From Euclidia mi (Eukaryota; Arthropoda; Insecta; Lepidoptera; Erebidae), in contig OX123205.2 of assembly GCA_944739405.2 (NCBI GenBank), positions 41,498,475 through 41,562,474 of the forward strand: 64,000 nt of DNA. Reading direction: 5' to 3'. The notes beneath the pieces were generated by a model, which saw only the letters and a program-made list of their open reading frames with translations, did not search any database and had not been told where the DNA came from. This document shows positions 1 to 10,212 of the stretch, in pieces. Within the stretch, counting starts at the first letter, position 1; every line of letters begins with the position of its first letter. Made by a program: the position numbers and the translations under genes.

Positions 1-133
1 TGGGCTATATGACACTGAAAGATTTTTTTAAATGGTACCCGTCGTTCTTGTGAATAGCGCGTTAAAGCTAACAAACAAAGGGACGTGGCATTAAGAAATG
101 CGGCTAGTGTTTTATGTATTGTATCCGTGATTT

Positions 134-212
134 ATAGCGATAGCCTATTAGATAGACCAATTAACTATTACACAGAGGGTCCTCAGGTTAAAAAGTTTGA
201 ACCACGACCGTT
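134..212 (+). repeat. decayed SINE-C head
   Basis: The stretch resembles the tRNA-like head of the SINE-C copies at 17960 and 29247: 'agcgatagccta' is followed by 'cagagggtc' and 'ctcaggtt'. It is heavily mutated and no tail follows. The short open frame across it is not a gene. Confidence 0.4.
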
Positions 213-299
213 AAACCACAACGCCATACATACAGTCAAAAAGAAGCTTAATGATATCCATCGAAGTCTTACTTTAAATATTACATAGCTACATTTTTT

Positions 300-365
300 T
301 ATACGCTGTCTCCTGTATCCCGGAATGGTTAGGCAGAGGTGTGAATATTACAGTCACATTTTGGC
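300..365 (-). repeat. SINE-A copy, piece 1 of 3 (3' tail end)
   Basis: This matches the tail end of SINE-A in antisense ('cctgtatcccggaatggtta' then 'ggcagaggtg'). The match stops at the terminal inverted repeat of the transposon starting at 366 and resumes at 4352 and again at 10720. The three pieces are collinear parts of a single old SINE. Confidence 0.75.
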
Positions 366-2124
366 ATCATACAAAATAATTGTGCGGGTCCTATTCGCGT
401 TAGTTAATGTGATTAAGGCGCTGTTATACCTCAGAAGCCATGAAACACCTAATTTTTCGTCGCGCATCTAGCCATAACGGTACATATTACAAACTAGCAA
501 AAATTAGAGCTTAAAGTCAAAAGTCTGAACAAAAGACTTTTGAAAGAATTTTCCATGTACGTAAAATAGAATCACGGTAAAAAAATCACAAAATCGAGGC
601 AGAAAATAATCTTTCGTCTCACTGTTTGCAATATTTTGATCGTAAGCTGTCATATTTTTTTTGATAATATTGTAGGAAATCTAATGAACTAAAGAATTAC
701 CCTATTTATTTTCATATTATACGTGTATATTTTGTAAAATTAAATAAAATCTGCCAAACGTCTATGATTTTGACGCTCGGTAGATCCCATCAATATCAAA
801 CGCTTCAGTAATTTAAACCTTATTAGCATAAGCGGTGTACTGAGTGTCAGTTGCTAGTTTACGCCCCGCCCAGACCTCATCATTCGGCTATGAGCCCTGT
901 GAGAGATAGGTCATGTCGCTTGCGTCTCCGCTGCACGAAATTTTACGTAAACCTGTTTGTTATTATAATACGCCGACTTGAGTTCGTAATTTCATGTTTT
1001 ATGTTATAGACTGAATACTTTGAATCAAATAGACTTTTCATGTAACTATGGGCACATATAATTAGGACCTAAGTTTATACTCTTGTTGCGTTTAATGTGT
1101 TATTGTTTCTGTGCTTATAAATATATAATTAGAAGAATAAAATATGGACAATTAGAGAAATGAAGTTCTACGAAGGATTTGTACAAGAAAGCGTCGTAAT
1201 AAAATAGAAATTCATCCATGGCCAAGTGATTATGAAATACTTATGTAACATTTTTACACAAATTATTTTCATAAGAGTATTTTATGACTATGTTACTTTT
1301 ATATTATCGATTATGCATAATGTAATTATATAAATTATTCTCACAATACATAGCCGCCACAGTTTTCAATTTTTGAAAGAGTAATAACATAAAATCGAAT
1401 CATTTTATGTACCTATATTTCAAATTCATTAGCTTGTCAGAGCGCCTGGAGCGCTAAGATGCCGCCACGGCGAACAATAATGATGACAGCGCTAATATGG
1501 CGCTCCGCAATCCGCACACAAGCGGTAACGAATGTTGTATTATTGTGTTTTGAACATAAACCTTTTTAGGTACATCGGGTAAAACTTTGATTATTCATAA
1601 ACTATTAGGTATGTCTCAGTACATCTAATATCTTTTTAATTTCTAAAATCAATCATTTCTAAGTAAGAAGATATCTTCTCTGTTTGCTATAACACAATAT
1701 TTTTTTAGTAATAAAGTACGTAACTAATTATCATTATTGTAATTACAGTGAAGTTAAAGATAACAGTTCTGCAACGTCTTACACACATTTGACTTCAGTC
1801 ATTCCTAACACGATCTGTTCAAGAGCTAGCCAAGAAATGCCAAACAATTTTTTTAACAAATTTGACTCAAATTCCGTAGTGATAAGCAAACATTACAAGA
1901 GGGATAGCAGTGGCTGGTTCGAATTGCGTAAGAATATATTGACAGATTGAAATTTTTGTATAGTGGTAAAAAGAAGAGATAACAGCAGTAAAGCCAACTT
2001 AGTAAAAAATATTTTGTACAAATAAAATATTTGCAATGTAAAATCAGTTGCGCATGGAATCTAAAATGAACAACTGGCTTTGCAACAACTGGCGAAGCAA
2101 GAAAATGTAACAGTCGAGCCTTGT

Positions 2125-2730
2125 GGATTATTCGATTATTGGTGCCACGCCAGATGGATTAATAGGTCCAAACACGATTGTGGAAATTTAATGTTCTAAA
2201 GTTGCCTATAAGAATGGCCTGGAGAATAGTATAAGAGCAAATAAAATACAAATATGGAAACATGATAAAAAAGTGAACTGACTAGTCTAAACAAATATTG
2301 TAATTGTTATTACCAAATTCAGGGGCAACGCCACGTTACACGCAAACAAAAGTGTTTATTTGCTGTATGGAGTGGCGAAAGTTTACCACTAAAAATAGAA
2401 ATTATAGAAAGGCTTATAGCCTATAGAAGAAATATTTTCTGGGAGAAGCTTGTGGCGTTTTATATGAATTGGCAGTTGCCTGAAATTGTTGATTCTCGTC
2501 AAGCTCAAGGGATGGCATTGCGAGATCACGGAGAGGCAAATGTTTCATCAGTGCTTGAAATTTCTACAATACCAAGCCGTAAAAGAAAAGTAAATGAAAC
2601 TGTGCCTCGTGAACAACAGCAAATAATAAGTATTGAAGCCTTATCACCTCACACACTGCCTTTAACATTCGATGAGAATAAAGAAAACCTGCCGGGTTGT
2701 AGCAGACAGCTAACTTTTGATGAGCTGTAA
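2125..2730 (+). pseudogene. YqaJ-like (lambda-exonuclease fold) nuclease remnant, copy 1
   Basis: Translation across frames gives GATPDGLI (2141-2164), then IVEI followed by a stop (2189-2191) and a Cys, then QIQGQ, a His-Val-Thr stretch and an aromatic VWSGE region. The last 92 residues (2452-2730) are open and Lys/Glu-rich. In the YqaJ/PD-(D/E)XK family the expected pattern is an Asp in the PDG loop and an E-x-K strand; here the Lys codon is a TAA stop. At least one frame change lies between 2200 and 2440, and a 12-base insertion near 2305 is absent from copy 2. YqaJ-type proteins are known passengers of some eukaryotic DNA transposons (ISL2EU-like elements, from memory). The gene is dead in both copies of this element. 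Confidence 0.55.
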
Positions 2731-3780
2731 ACTCTGTATTTCGTTAATAAATTATAAATGAATATAAATAAATATCTTTTAATATTTATTTTCTTTGAAA
2801 CAACACATATTTGAAGCGAAAGAATTTTTCTATATTTTTCCATACAAACCTGTATGACGAGAGCTAACGAAAAAGCAGTAACTCAAATTCTAATTCTATA
2901 ATTTTCTAAGCGACATAGCAGGATCTCATGAATCAGGTATATCCACATATAATTTTGATGTTTCATCTATTTTGAAAAATAAGAATGGGTTGGGTTTCGA
3001 AACGAGTCGCCTGAATTTGAGGGTATTGGTAGTGTAGGGGGCTTAAGGTAGTTCGTTTTAATCCCCTAAAAGTAATTTTGGCTGCCGGAGTTGCGTCTAA
3101 ATATTTTTAAACAATTTTCAAAATTTCATAAATACTTCGGCAATTATGCAAAACGGAACATAGTTTTTATACTTTAGTACAGTTTTAAAAATGTAATTTT
3201 TAGGTTTTATGTGAAAAACGTGAAACGAAACGCAAAACTGCCATCTTGGAATGATCATATTGACAGCTAATGTCAAATTTGTGCGTCATTGCTTTCGAGT
3301 GCCTTGAGTTAGGTGCGACTGTAATAAGTAAATAAATAGGTTATGTAAGGTTCTATTTTGAACCTTAATCCGAAAATAGGAGCCCCTCGCAGGGCTCCGA
3401 CAACCTTAGTTTATTAAACTAGTGTGATGAATGTGGAAGTTGGCAGTGCCATACACACCGATGTTTGGAGATTTTTTTGTTTTCAGAGGTAACCTAGTAT
3501 TTCCGGCAAGTGAAAATGGTGAGGGGAGTTTCAAGACCTCCCCTGCTCCCTTTCCAATCACTCACAACCCCTAAAAACGGCGACGTATTTCGAAACCTTT
3601 GCCATAATAATTATACCTATAATAACAATAAACATCCATAAATAAATAAAAGAAATCAACTTTTACTAAACTTCAATTATCTCGTAACTCGATTTAGTTG
3701 AGATACGATAGAGCAGTATTGTGTTTTTTAGGGTACCGTAGCCAAAAATTGTAAAAACGGAACCCTTATAGATTCGCAAT

Positions 3781-3800
3781 GTCTGTCTGTCTGTCCGCCC
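3781..3800 (+). repeat. short (GTCT/GTCC) microsatellite
   Basis: Five tetranucleotide units of GTCY type follow 'cggaacccttatagattcgc'. The same kind of block (GACA/GACG repeats) occurs at about 48320-48360 beside a similar 'ggaaccctta' motif. GTCY microsatellites carried by lepidopteran miniature elements have been described. Confidence 0.6.
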
Positions 3801-4351
3801 GTATGTCACAGCCAATTTATTGCAAAACAGATTTGAAAACTGGCAGGAATGGAATTAGATGTAGGTATTCTATGAACTGCTTCACTATTTTTATACAAAA
3901 ACAAAACAAACATAATAATGGCCTCTCCATACATGGAACTGACTTAATTATTTTCATCATCTTACGGCACGTAGGTATTTACCTACTTTCGTCAACATTT
4001 AATACCTATAACGTCTAATGTAAACCAGTTTTGCTCATGGCTGCACTGAGAACAAAAATTGCGCTATGCCTATATTGTACAAACAGATTGATGTATGTAA
4101 TATAAATTTTAATATCAGTATCTCAATTCAATATGCTAAAACGTTTTGCTTGCGATTTTGAAATATTGGAATACAGATGTCGCCAGAATACGGCCGCACG
4201 CGTCTAGAATGAAGGGGGGCGCCCCGCAGTAGACGGAGCTAAGCTCCCTTCACCTCCCCTGCTTCACCCCCTCATTTACCAAAACAGTCGCTTAGGACAG
4301 CGCCTTAAGACCCGCTAAATTATTTTGTATGATGTATAAAAATCGCGAAAG

Positions 4352-4402
4352 TTCAAAAACATTTCGGCATGTTCGGAATTTGTAGGTCCCACATAATAGG
4401 GG
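4352..4402 (-). repeat. SINE-A copy, piece 2 of 3
   Basis: 'acatttcggcatg' and 'taggtcccacataatagggg' match the middle of SINE-A in antisense, continuing from piece 1. It ends exactly at the first base of the BEL/Pao LTR. AGGGG at 4398-4402 is one side of that element's target duplication. Confidence 0.75.
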
Positions 4403-4810
4403 TGGTAGCGCCATCTACCTTCCTATATATAACTAATCGCGGAATTCGGTGGATGTTGGGAAAGCATGGTCAAAGTAATTAAAACGCATCTCTTCAAGGT
4501 TTTAGGTCAACAGATCCTCTCTTACGAAGAGCCTTTAACTGTCCTTGCACAAGTCGAGGCACTGATCAACTCGCGTCCGCTTCCAACTCAGTGAGATCTA
4601 GCCTGAAGTTGGACCTACCTCTTAGTTTAAGTATTTAGTTAGTAGTTTTCGCTATTATTGCGTTGGTAGTTTTCGCTAAAGTTAGTTTAGATTAATTTTA
4701 TTGTCATATCGCTGTCTTAGCCTATTGATGGGTTATGCGGTAGTACACCCAACATAGCTAAGTTCAATTCTATTTTTTTTTAAAGGCAACCCTTTAGGGC
4801 CGGGGGGATA
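4403..4810 (+). pseudogene. deleted upstream BEL/Pao unit (LTR start + integrase end + 3' region)
   Basis: 4403-4440 equals the first 38 bases of the LTR. From about 4445 to 4810 the sequence equals 9847-10212 with a single base difference seen (near 4502). The join at 4441 is abrupt, so an internal deletion removed most of an LTR plus gag-pol. The integrase tail ends at the same early stop as the downstream unit (SRPLPTQ then stop). Confidence 0.85.
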
Positions 4811-5317
4811 TGGTAGCGCCATCTACCTTCCTATATATAACTAATCGCATCAAGATCAATCGTTCCACGTCTAGTGCAACCGATACCATATTTCCGTCCC
4901 GCTCTATCCCACTCCCTGGAAGGGCACTGCCTTCCGCCTGATTCGTCGACGCGATCGTGGACGCGAGGGACAGTCTATAACATTCCTCCCGCTGAGACCG
5001 CCGTCTCGATACCGCTCCGCGCCGCACCGCTGTATGTGATTTACCGCTTCCACCAAGGAAAACCCGCTCGTGAGTGAAGTGAAAACAAGCAGCTGCATCA
5101 CGAAAACACCAGGAGGAAAAGAAACGAAGAAGGCTGTATAAGGTAAGTGCCTTCCATCCTGGAAATATCCTATACCCACTCAATCACCTCCTCCCGTATC
5201 CATCTCCTCTTCCCCTTATTCCTTTCTAGGCGACCCAGAACTCGCCCTAATACAGTCCATTTCCTTTTCCAAGTCGCCTAGAACCCTACCCCACGGTTTC
5301 GGTGTAAAGCCATTCCA
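4811..5317 (+). repeat. BEL/Pao LTR (5' side)
   Basis: 507 bases, TG...CA ends, preceded by a purine run (ggggggata) acting as polypurine tract for the unit upstream. I see one difference from the 3' LTR (5311 C versus 10713 A). 'aaggtaagtgcc' near 5140 looks like a splice donor and is conserved in the solo LTR at 52648. The TATAAAA seen in that solo LTR is replaced here by unrelated sequence. Open frames of 129, 91 and 67 residues across it are accidental. Confidence 0.92.
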
Positions 5318-5651
5318 TTTTTTTGATCCATACGAGTCGGATTCATTTACGGGTTATATGTTATACCGCTATACCTAGGCAGTTATAGCACCTAGCTATA
5401 CTCCTAATATATTCATATAACCGTCACATGGTTATTTCCACCCGCATTAGTAGGTAAACTTTTATGTAGCTACCTACTTATTAAATTATTATTTCTGCAA
5501 CTATCATAGTTGTCTTATAAATCTCATATTTCAATCAACTTTTATTTCCTCAGCTCTAAAGTGTTGCCTAATTAGCCTACTTAGGTAAAATAATAGATAC
5601 ATTAGATATTCTTATTTTGTTTCGTTCTCATTAGCTTATACTTACGTAAGC
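5318..5651 (+). other. BEL/Pao 5' leader
   Basis: AT-rich noncoding DNA between the LTR and gag. It starts with a run of T and then 'gatccatacgagtcgg'; a canonical TGG-initial primer-binding site is not visible directly after the LTR, so it is lost or unusual. Confidence 0.6.
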
Positions 5652-7181
5652 ATGTCACAACAAAAGAAGTCACGCGTGTCAGAAGACAAAGAGATGACAA
5701 TCTTAGAAGCAAAACGCAATATTTTATTTGAGCGCATTCAAAATATCTATGAACGATCAAAAACCGCATCTATGTCTGACAGCAATAGCGAAGCATTTCT
5801 CAGTTATTGTACAACAGTAGATAGTATTCGAACAGATTTTCATAAGTTGTTAGACGATTATAACGCAAGATTACTTTCTATCAATCCTGATGAAAAACCG
5901 AACTATCAGGCGTATACCTCATTCGAAGATCTTTATTGTATTATTAAGCGTATACAATCGCAATTGGAGGGTAAATGTTCATCAGAGCCCGTTGCCCGCA
6001 AACCGAGATTACCGCCAATCGAGATTATGTCGTTTGACGGAGATATACGAAATTGGCCGTTATTCTATGCAAGTTTTAAGTCTACAGTGCACGATAATGG
6101 TTCTCTGACAGATGCTGACAGGTTGTACTATTTAATAGGTAAACTGTCACCGAAGGCCCAGTCCGTATTTGCAGGTGTCACACCCAGTGCTGAGAATTAT
6201 CAGGTCATATTTCAGTCACTACTTGACAGATATCAAGACACGCGCGTTCTAGCGTCTACGTACTTTGACCAAGCTTTAAATCTCAAACTGTCCAGCAACG
6301 CGTCTGTCTCGAATTTCCAGCTGTTTATTGATAACTTCGTAACCGCGGTTAATTCTCTTAGGAATTTAAAATTAGAAGATCTTTCCGACTTTATGTTGCT
6401 TCAACTCGCTTTAAAAAAGTTTGACACTGATACAATTCGCGCATTCGAGATGACGGAACGCAATAATAAAATACCTACACTAGATAGTTTTATTTCGTTC
6501 ATAAAAGATCAGTGTCGAATATTTCATAATACGCAGTCGGGTTCACCTGGCCCGTCTAACACTAACAGCAACAAACAAAGGTTGAATAAATCGCGAAATA
6601 GTAATAATAACTCAGTCCCTAATCCACAATCTTACGTAACATGTTCGGAATCTAATAGTAATAATTCACAGAAGTGTCTGTGCAGTAATATAGTGCACGA
6701 CCATTACTATAAGTGTCCCACCTTTAATGATTTAAATCCAATTGCTCGTTTTAAAAGCGTAAAAGATAACAAAGCTTGCATTAATTGCTTAAGCATAAAA
6801 CATAAAACGAGTAATTGTTCCAGTAGAACGAGATGTCGCACGTGTAAACAAAAACATCATACACTGTTACATTTGGATAAAAATAACCGGTTGTCAAGTC
6901 AAGCCGCTAACCTTGACACACTTACGAGTACGTCGCAAGTGCAGAACACGGTAGCTGCGCCTTCCGCGTCTGAGGGCGAAGAAGTATCGTTGTGTATGAC
7001 ATCCATTGCGCGGGCGACGCGCACGCGAGGACGGCACTCGCGCATCTATAATGATCCGCGCAGGGCCAAAACGCAGAGTACGGCGTCTAAGACGGTACTG
7101 TTAGCGACAGCGCAAGTTATCGTATATGATGTTAATGGGTCGCCGCACATGCTACGTTGTCTGCTAGATAGCGCATCTTAG
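5652..7181 (+). CDS. BEL/Pao Gag and start of protease (stopped early)
   Basis: 509 codons from ATG. Gag coats the RNA in cytoplasmic particles. Residues ~120-150 carry the family's core motif (LPPIEIMSFDGDIRNWPLF), typical of DUF1759 of Pao elements. Two Cys/His knuckles follow: C-x2-C-x4-H-x4-C at residues 376-389 (CINCLSIKHKTSNC) and a second CRTC...H motif just after. The frame ends at residue 509 inside the aspartic protease motif (LLDSAS) at a TAG; translation of the same frame after the stop continues the protease, so one base change probably made the stop. This is the most intact frame of the element and could still yield Gag. Its start is the first ATG after the leader. Confidence 0.88.
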   Translation: MSQQKKSRVSEDKEMTILEAKRNILFERIQNIYERSKTASMSDSNSEAFLSYCTTVDSIRTDFHKLLDDYNARLLSINPDEKPNYQAYTSFEDLYCIIKRIQSQLEGKCSSEPVARKPRLPPIEIMSFDGDIRNWPLFYASFKSTVHDNGSLTDADRLYYLIGKLSPKAQSVFAGVTPSAENYQVIFQSLLDRYQDTRVLASTYFDQALNLKLSSNASVSNFQLFIDNFVTAVNSLRNLKLEDLSDFMLLQLALKKFDTDTIRAFEMTERNNKIPTLDSFISFIKDQCRIFHNTQSGSPGPSNTNSNKQRLNKSRNSNNNSVPNPQSYVTCSESNSNNSQKCLCSNIVHDHYYKCPTFNDLNPIARFKSVKDNKACINCLSIKHKTSNCSSRTRCRTCKQKHHTLLHLDKNNRLSSQAANLDTLTSTSQVQNTVAAPSASEGEEVSLCMTSIARATRTRGRHSRIYNDPRRAKTQSTASKTVLLATAQVIVYDVNGSPHMLRCLLDSAS

Positions 7182-7691
7182 ACCAATCTAATAACATCGG
7201 AATGCTTCAAACGCCTCGGATTATGGAATAATTTTAAAAATACTAACTCAACCGTCAAAGGGATAGGCGGATCAGAAAAGCATTGCAGGGGTTCCGTAGA
7301 TATTAAAATACATTCGCGTTTTGATAGGAATATTAATTTTAACATTTCTTCGCTTATCGTGGAGCGTATCACGGACGCATTGCCGAACGCTAATGTAGAC
7401 GTAGCATCACTCACTCATCTCGAATCATTGCCGTTAGCCGATGCGGAGTTTGCGAATCCGGCAGGCATTGATCTTTTGATCGGAGCTTCAATATTTCCGC
7501 ACTTGCTACTAACTAAAATAGTACGTAGTGAGCGATATGATTTACCGCCCGCTATTGAGACGGTACTTGGGTATGTGATTATGGGTACCGTACCTACGTT
7601 ACATACTTCTCATTGTATTACGTCTTGTTGTTGTTCTGCTCTTCAAGAGATCAAGGTGGGTGCTAAAACTGTGTGTAAGATAAAGCACTAA
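7182..7691 (+). pseudogene. BEL/Pao aspartic protease remainder
   Basis: The frame is the same as gag and stays open from the TAG at 7179 to 7689. It begins TNLITSECFKRLGL, matching the stretch after the DxGS motif in BEL/Pao proteases, and includes GIDLLIGASIF, a typical late protease motif. It ends in low-complexity residues and TAA just before a pentamer microsatellite. The linker to reverse transcriptase is missing. Confidence 0.8.
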
Positions 7692-7696
7692 TTAGC

Positions 7697-7842
7697 CATG
7701 CTATGCTATGCTATGCTATGCTATGCTATGCTACGCCATGCTATGCTACGCTATGCTACGCTATGCTACGTTATGCTATGCTATGCTACGCTACGCTATG
7801 CTATGCTAAGCTACGCTACGCTACACTATACTATACTACACA
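7697..7842 (+). repeat. pentanucleotide microsatellite (CTATG/CTACG)n
   Basis: About 29 imperfect five-base units. It sits precisely where the fingers and first half of the palm of reverse transcriptase should be, so it marks an internal deletion of pol with array growth at the junction. Confidence 0.9.
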
Positions 7843-7848
7843 TCCGCT

Positions 7849-8343
7849 TTGTATATAGATGACATTGCCTGTAATGTCATACCCGCTCCGCTAGCAATTT
7901 CGCTTTGTGAAGAGCTTATTCAGCTTTTCAAGCGAGGCCAGTTTGATCTTGTCAAATGGACAAGCAACTCTAAGGAGGTTCTCGCACGCATACCAGATTC
8001 TCATAAGGCTTCTCCAGACATTGAGTTTGAGAAGTCTGTACCGCATAAGGTTCTCGGTTTACGCTGAGACAAATCCTGCGATAGTTTTCGGTTTGACGTC
8101 TCACCACCAGATGATAAGTGCACCAAACGCACTATGCTGTACACAGTGGCTCGACTATGGGACATAATGGGTTTTGTGGCTCCCACAATTTTGTACGCCA
8201 AGCTCTTGATCAAAGAGCTTTGGCTATCAAAGTGTGAGTGGGATGAAACACCCCCTGACCATATTGTCACCGCTTTGGGCCAGTTTGTATTGAGCTTACC
8301 GCGCTCAATCAAATTGCTATTCCGCGTCATCTTGGGTTGGTAG
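7849..8343 (+). pseudogene. BEL/Pao reverse transcriptase C-terminal part
   Basis: The frame opens with LYIDDI, the catalytic Y-x-D-D box of reverse transcriptase, so all motifs upstream of it are missing. A TGA at 8065-8067 interrupts the frame (GLR, stop, DKSCDSFRF), probably from a Trp codon. It then runs through a TMLYTVARLWDIMGFVAPTI region typical of the BEL/Pao connection domain. At about 8300-8340 the coding frame shifts by one. Without the first catalytic Asp and fingers this cannot be active. Confidence 0.85.
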
Positions 8344-8810
8344 ATGGATGTACCATCAACTTAATAGGTTTCGCTGACGCCAGCAAGCGTGCTTACGGTG
8401 GAGTCGTATATCTGCAAGTCCGCATTGGTCCTAACTATTCGGTGCAGTTAGTTTGTGCCAAGTCTAAGGTCTCGCCTGTTAAAACCGTTTCAGTTGCGAG
8501 ACTGGAGTTGTGCGCGGCCCTTCTGCTGTCTCAGTTGCTCCGCAAGGTTCAAGACACAGTTTTGCCCCACTACCCCATTAATAAATTATACGCATTTTCC
8601 GACTCCAAAGTAGTGCTCGCTTGGATTCATTCTTCTCCTCATCGCTGGCAGACTTTTGTCGCCAACCGCGTTAGCAATTTGATTGAACTGGTTCCTGCTA
8701 CTTGTTTCAATCACGTCGCGGGTATTGAGAACCCCGCAGATTGCTTGTCTCGTGGTGTCACTCCACTTAATCTTCTGCATCATCCATTGTGGCGTCGTGG
8801 ACCTTCTTGA
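8310..8810 (+). pseudogene. BEL/Pao RNase H domain
   Basis: In a different frame from the preceding segment, the text reads IPRHLGLVDG, then IGFADASKRAYGGVVY (first acidic residue), ARLELCAALL (Glu), FSDSKVVLAWI (Asp) and GIENPADCLSRG (final acidic region). This is the usual order in BEL/Pao RNase H, which degrades the RNA template. A TGA at 8808-8810 ends the frame after WRRGPS where the family normally reads on. Confidence 0.85.
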
Positions 8811-9996
8811 ATCTCCCATGATCCGTCAGAATGGCCCATGCAACCCTTTGACCACAGTGCAGAAGACGAAGATGTACCCGAGCGGAAGTCTGTTTCTTAT
8901 CCCGTGATTGCTGAGGTTGCGGAGTCTCCCATCTATGCACTTGCACTACGCATGTCATCGTGGTCTAAGTTACTCCGCGCCATCGTTTATGTCTATAGAT
9001 TTCTTAGGCACCTACCTAATGAGACTTTTGTATCAAGTACTGATCTCAAATTCGCAGAATGTAAGTTACTACGAGCTGTACAAGCTGTTCATTTTAGACA
9101 TTCATTATTTAAATTTAAAGGACAATGTACCTTGTTCTCCCGCTATCCTTAGACTCAAGCCGTTTCTCGATGAACATGGCGTCATACGCGTTGGGGGTCG
9201 TCTGTCAAATTCGGATGAACCTTATAACTACAAACATCCTTGTATTCTGCCGCGACATGATCATGTTGTCGACCTTCTTGTTGATTTTTATTACAAGAAG
9301 CACCTCCATGCCGGTCCGGAGTTGCTTATGTCCTTACTTAGGCATAAGTATTGGATTTTAGCCGCTCGACGAATAATTCGTCACAGAATACATAAATGTA
9401 ACGTCTGTTTCAAATTTCGTCCGCGTCCGACTATCCCTCCCATGGCCGATCTCGCTAGCCAGCGCGTCAACCAGGTTGCTAAAGCGTTTACACACACCGG
9501 TTGTGATTACGCAGGACCACTGCAGTATACGCCAGTGCGTGGTCGAGGTGTTAAAAGCCGTAAAGCCTGGCTATGTATTTTTACATGCTTAACGACGCGC
9601 GCTACGCATATTGAAGTTGCGACAGATTTAAGCACGGTGTCATTCCTGGCAGCCCTTAAACGATTTCTCTCACGGCGCGGCCCTATACAGTGTTTGTACA
9701 CGGATAACGGCACTTGTTTTGTGGGCGCAAGCTCTTATTTACGCGACCTTTATAAGTTTCTCAGGGAAGAATATCGTACTCGTCTTCAGGAGGAACTTTC
9801 CATAAATCATATCGACTGGAAGTTTATTCCACCAGCATCACCGCATTTCGGTGGATGTTGGGAAAGCATGGTCAAAGTAATTAAAACGCATCTCTTCAAG
9901 GTTATAGGTCAACAGATCCTCTCTTACGAAGAGCCTTTAACTGTCCTTGCACAAGTCGAGGCACTGATCAACTCGCGTCCGCTTCCAACTCAGTGA
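8811..9996 (+). pseudogene. BEL/Pao integrase, C-terminus missing
   Basis: The frame continues after the TGA, shifts once near 9110-9140, then stays open to 9996. The zinc-binding H2C2 region runs HLHAG...HK-CNVC (about 9300-9410). The core has Asp at 9505 (GCDYAGPL), Asp at 9703 (YTDNGTCF) and Glu at 9862 (GGCWESMVK), the three catalytic residues. Translation ends at ALINSRPLPTQ with a stop, so the C-terminal chromatin-binding part (DUF5641 in this family) is missing. The upstream deleted unit ends at the same stop, so truncation predates the tandem arrangement. Confidence 0.88.
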
Positions 9997-10212
9997 GATC
10001 TAGCCTGAAGTTGGACCTACCTCTTAGTTTAAGTATTTAGTTAGTAGTTTTCGCTATTATTGCGTTGGTAGTTTTCGCTAAAGTTAGTTTAGATTAATTT
10101 TATTGTCATATCGCTGTCTTAGCCTATTGATGGGTTATGCGGTAGTACACCCAACATAGCTAAGTTCAATTCTATTTTTTTTTAAAGGCAACCCTTTAGG
10201 GCCGGGGGGATA
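9997..10212 (+). other. BEL/Pao 3' noncoding region and polypurine tract
   Basis: Nearly identical to 4595-4810. It ends with 'ggccggggggata' immediately before the 3' LTR, a plausible plus-strand primer. Confidence 0.75.

Larger units (their letters stand above)
366..4333 (+). mobile_element. DNA transposon, ~4 kb, with YqaJ-type remnant (copy 1)
   Basis: The outermost 25 bases at each end are inverted copies with about two mismatches (366-390 and 4309-4333; the end reads atcatacaaaataatt). Just inside, both ends carry TTAAGGCGCTGT in inverted orientation (413-424 and 4297-4308), with a 22-base extra stretch on the left. TTAA next to the inner repeat suggests a TTAA-targeting element (piggyBac or Kolobok type), either as the whole element or nested in an older one. 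The part 413-3769 recurs in inverted orientation at 54292-58649. It holds one coding remnant (2125-2730), no recognisable transposase, and a GTCY microsatellite near 3781. It interrupts a SINE-A copy. The superfamily is not settled. Confidence 0.65.

Noticed and set aside
4794..5183. 129-codon minus-strand frame, repeated at 10196-10585
   Set aside because: Both lie in the LTRs and overlap other frames there; they are identical because the LTRs are.
5318..5340. Canonical primer-binding site after the 5' LTR
   Set aside because: The first bases are a T run with no TGG start, so no tRNA match can be supported.
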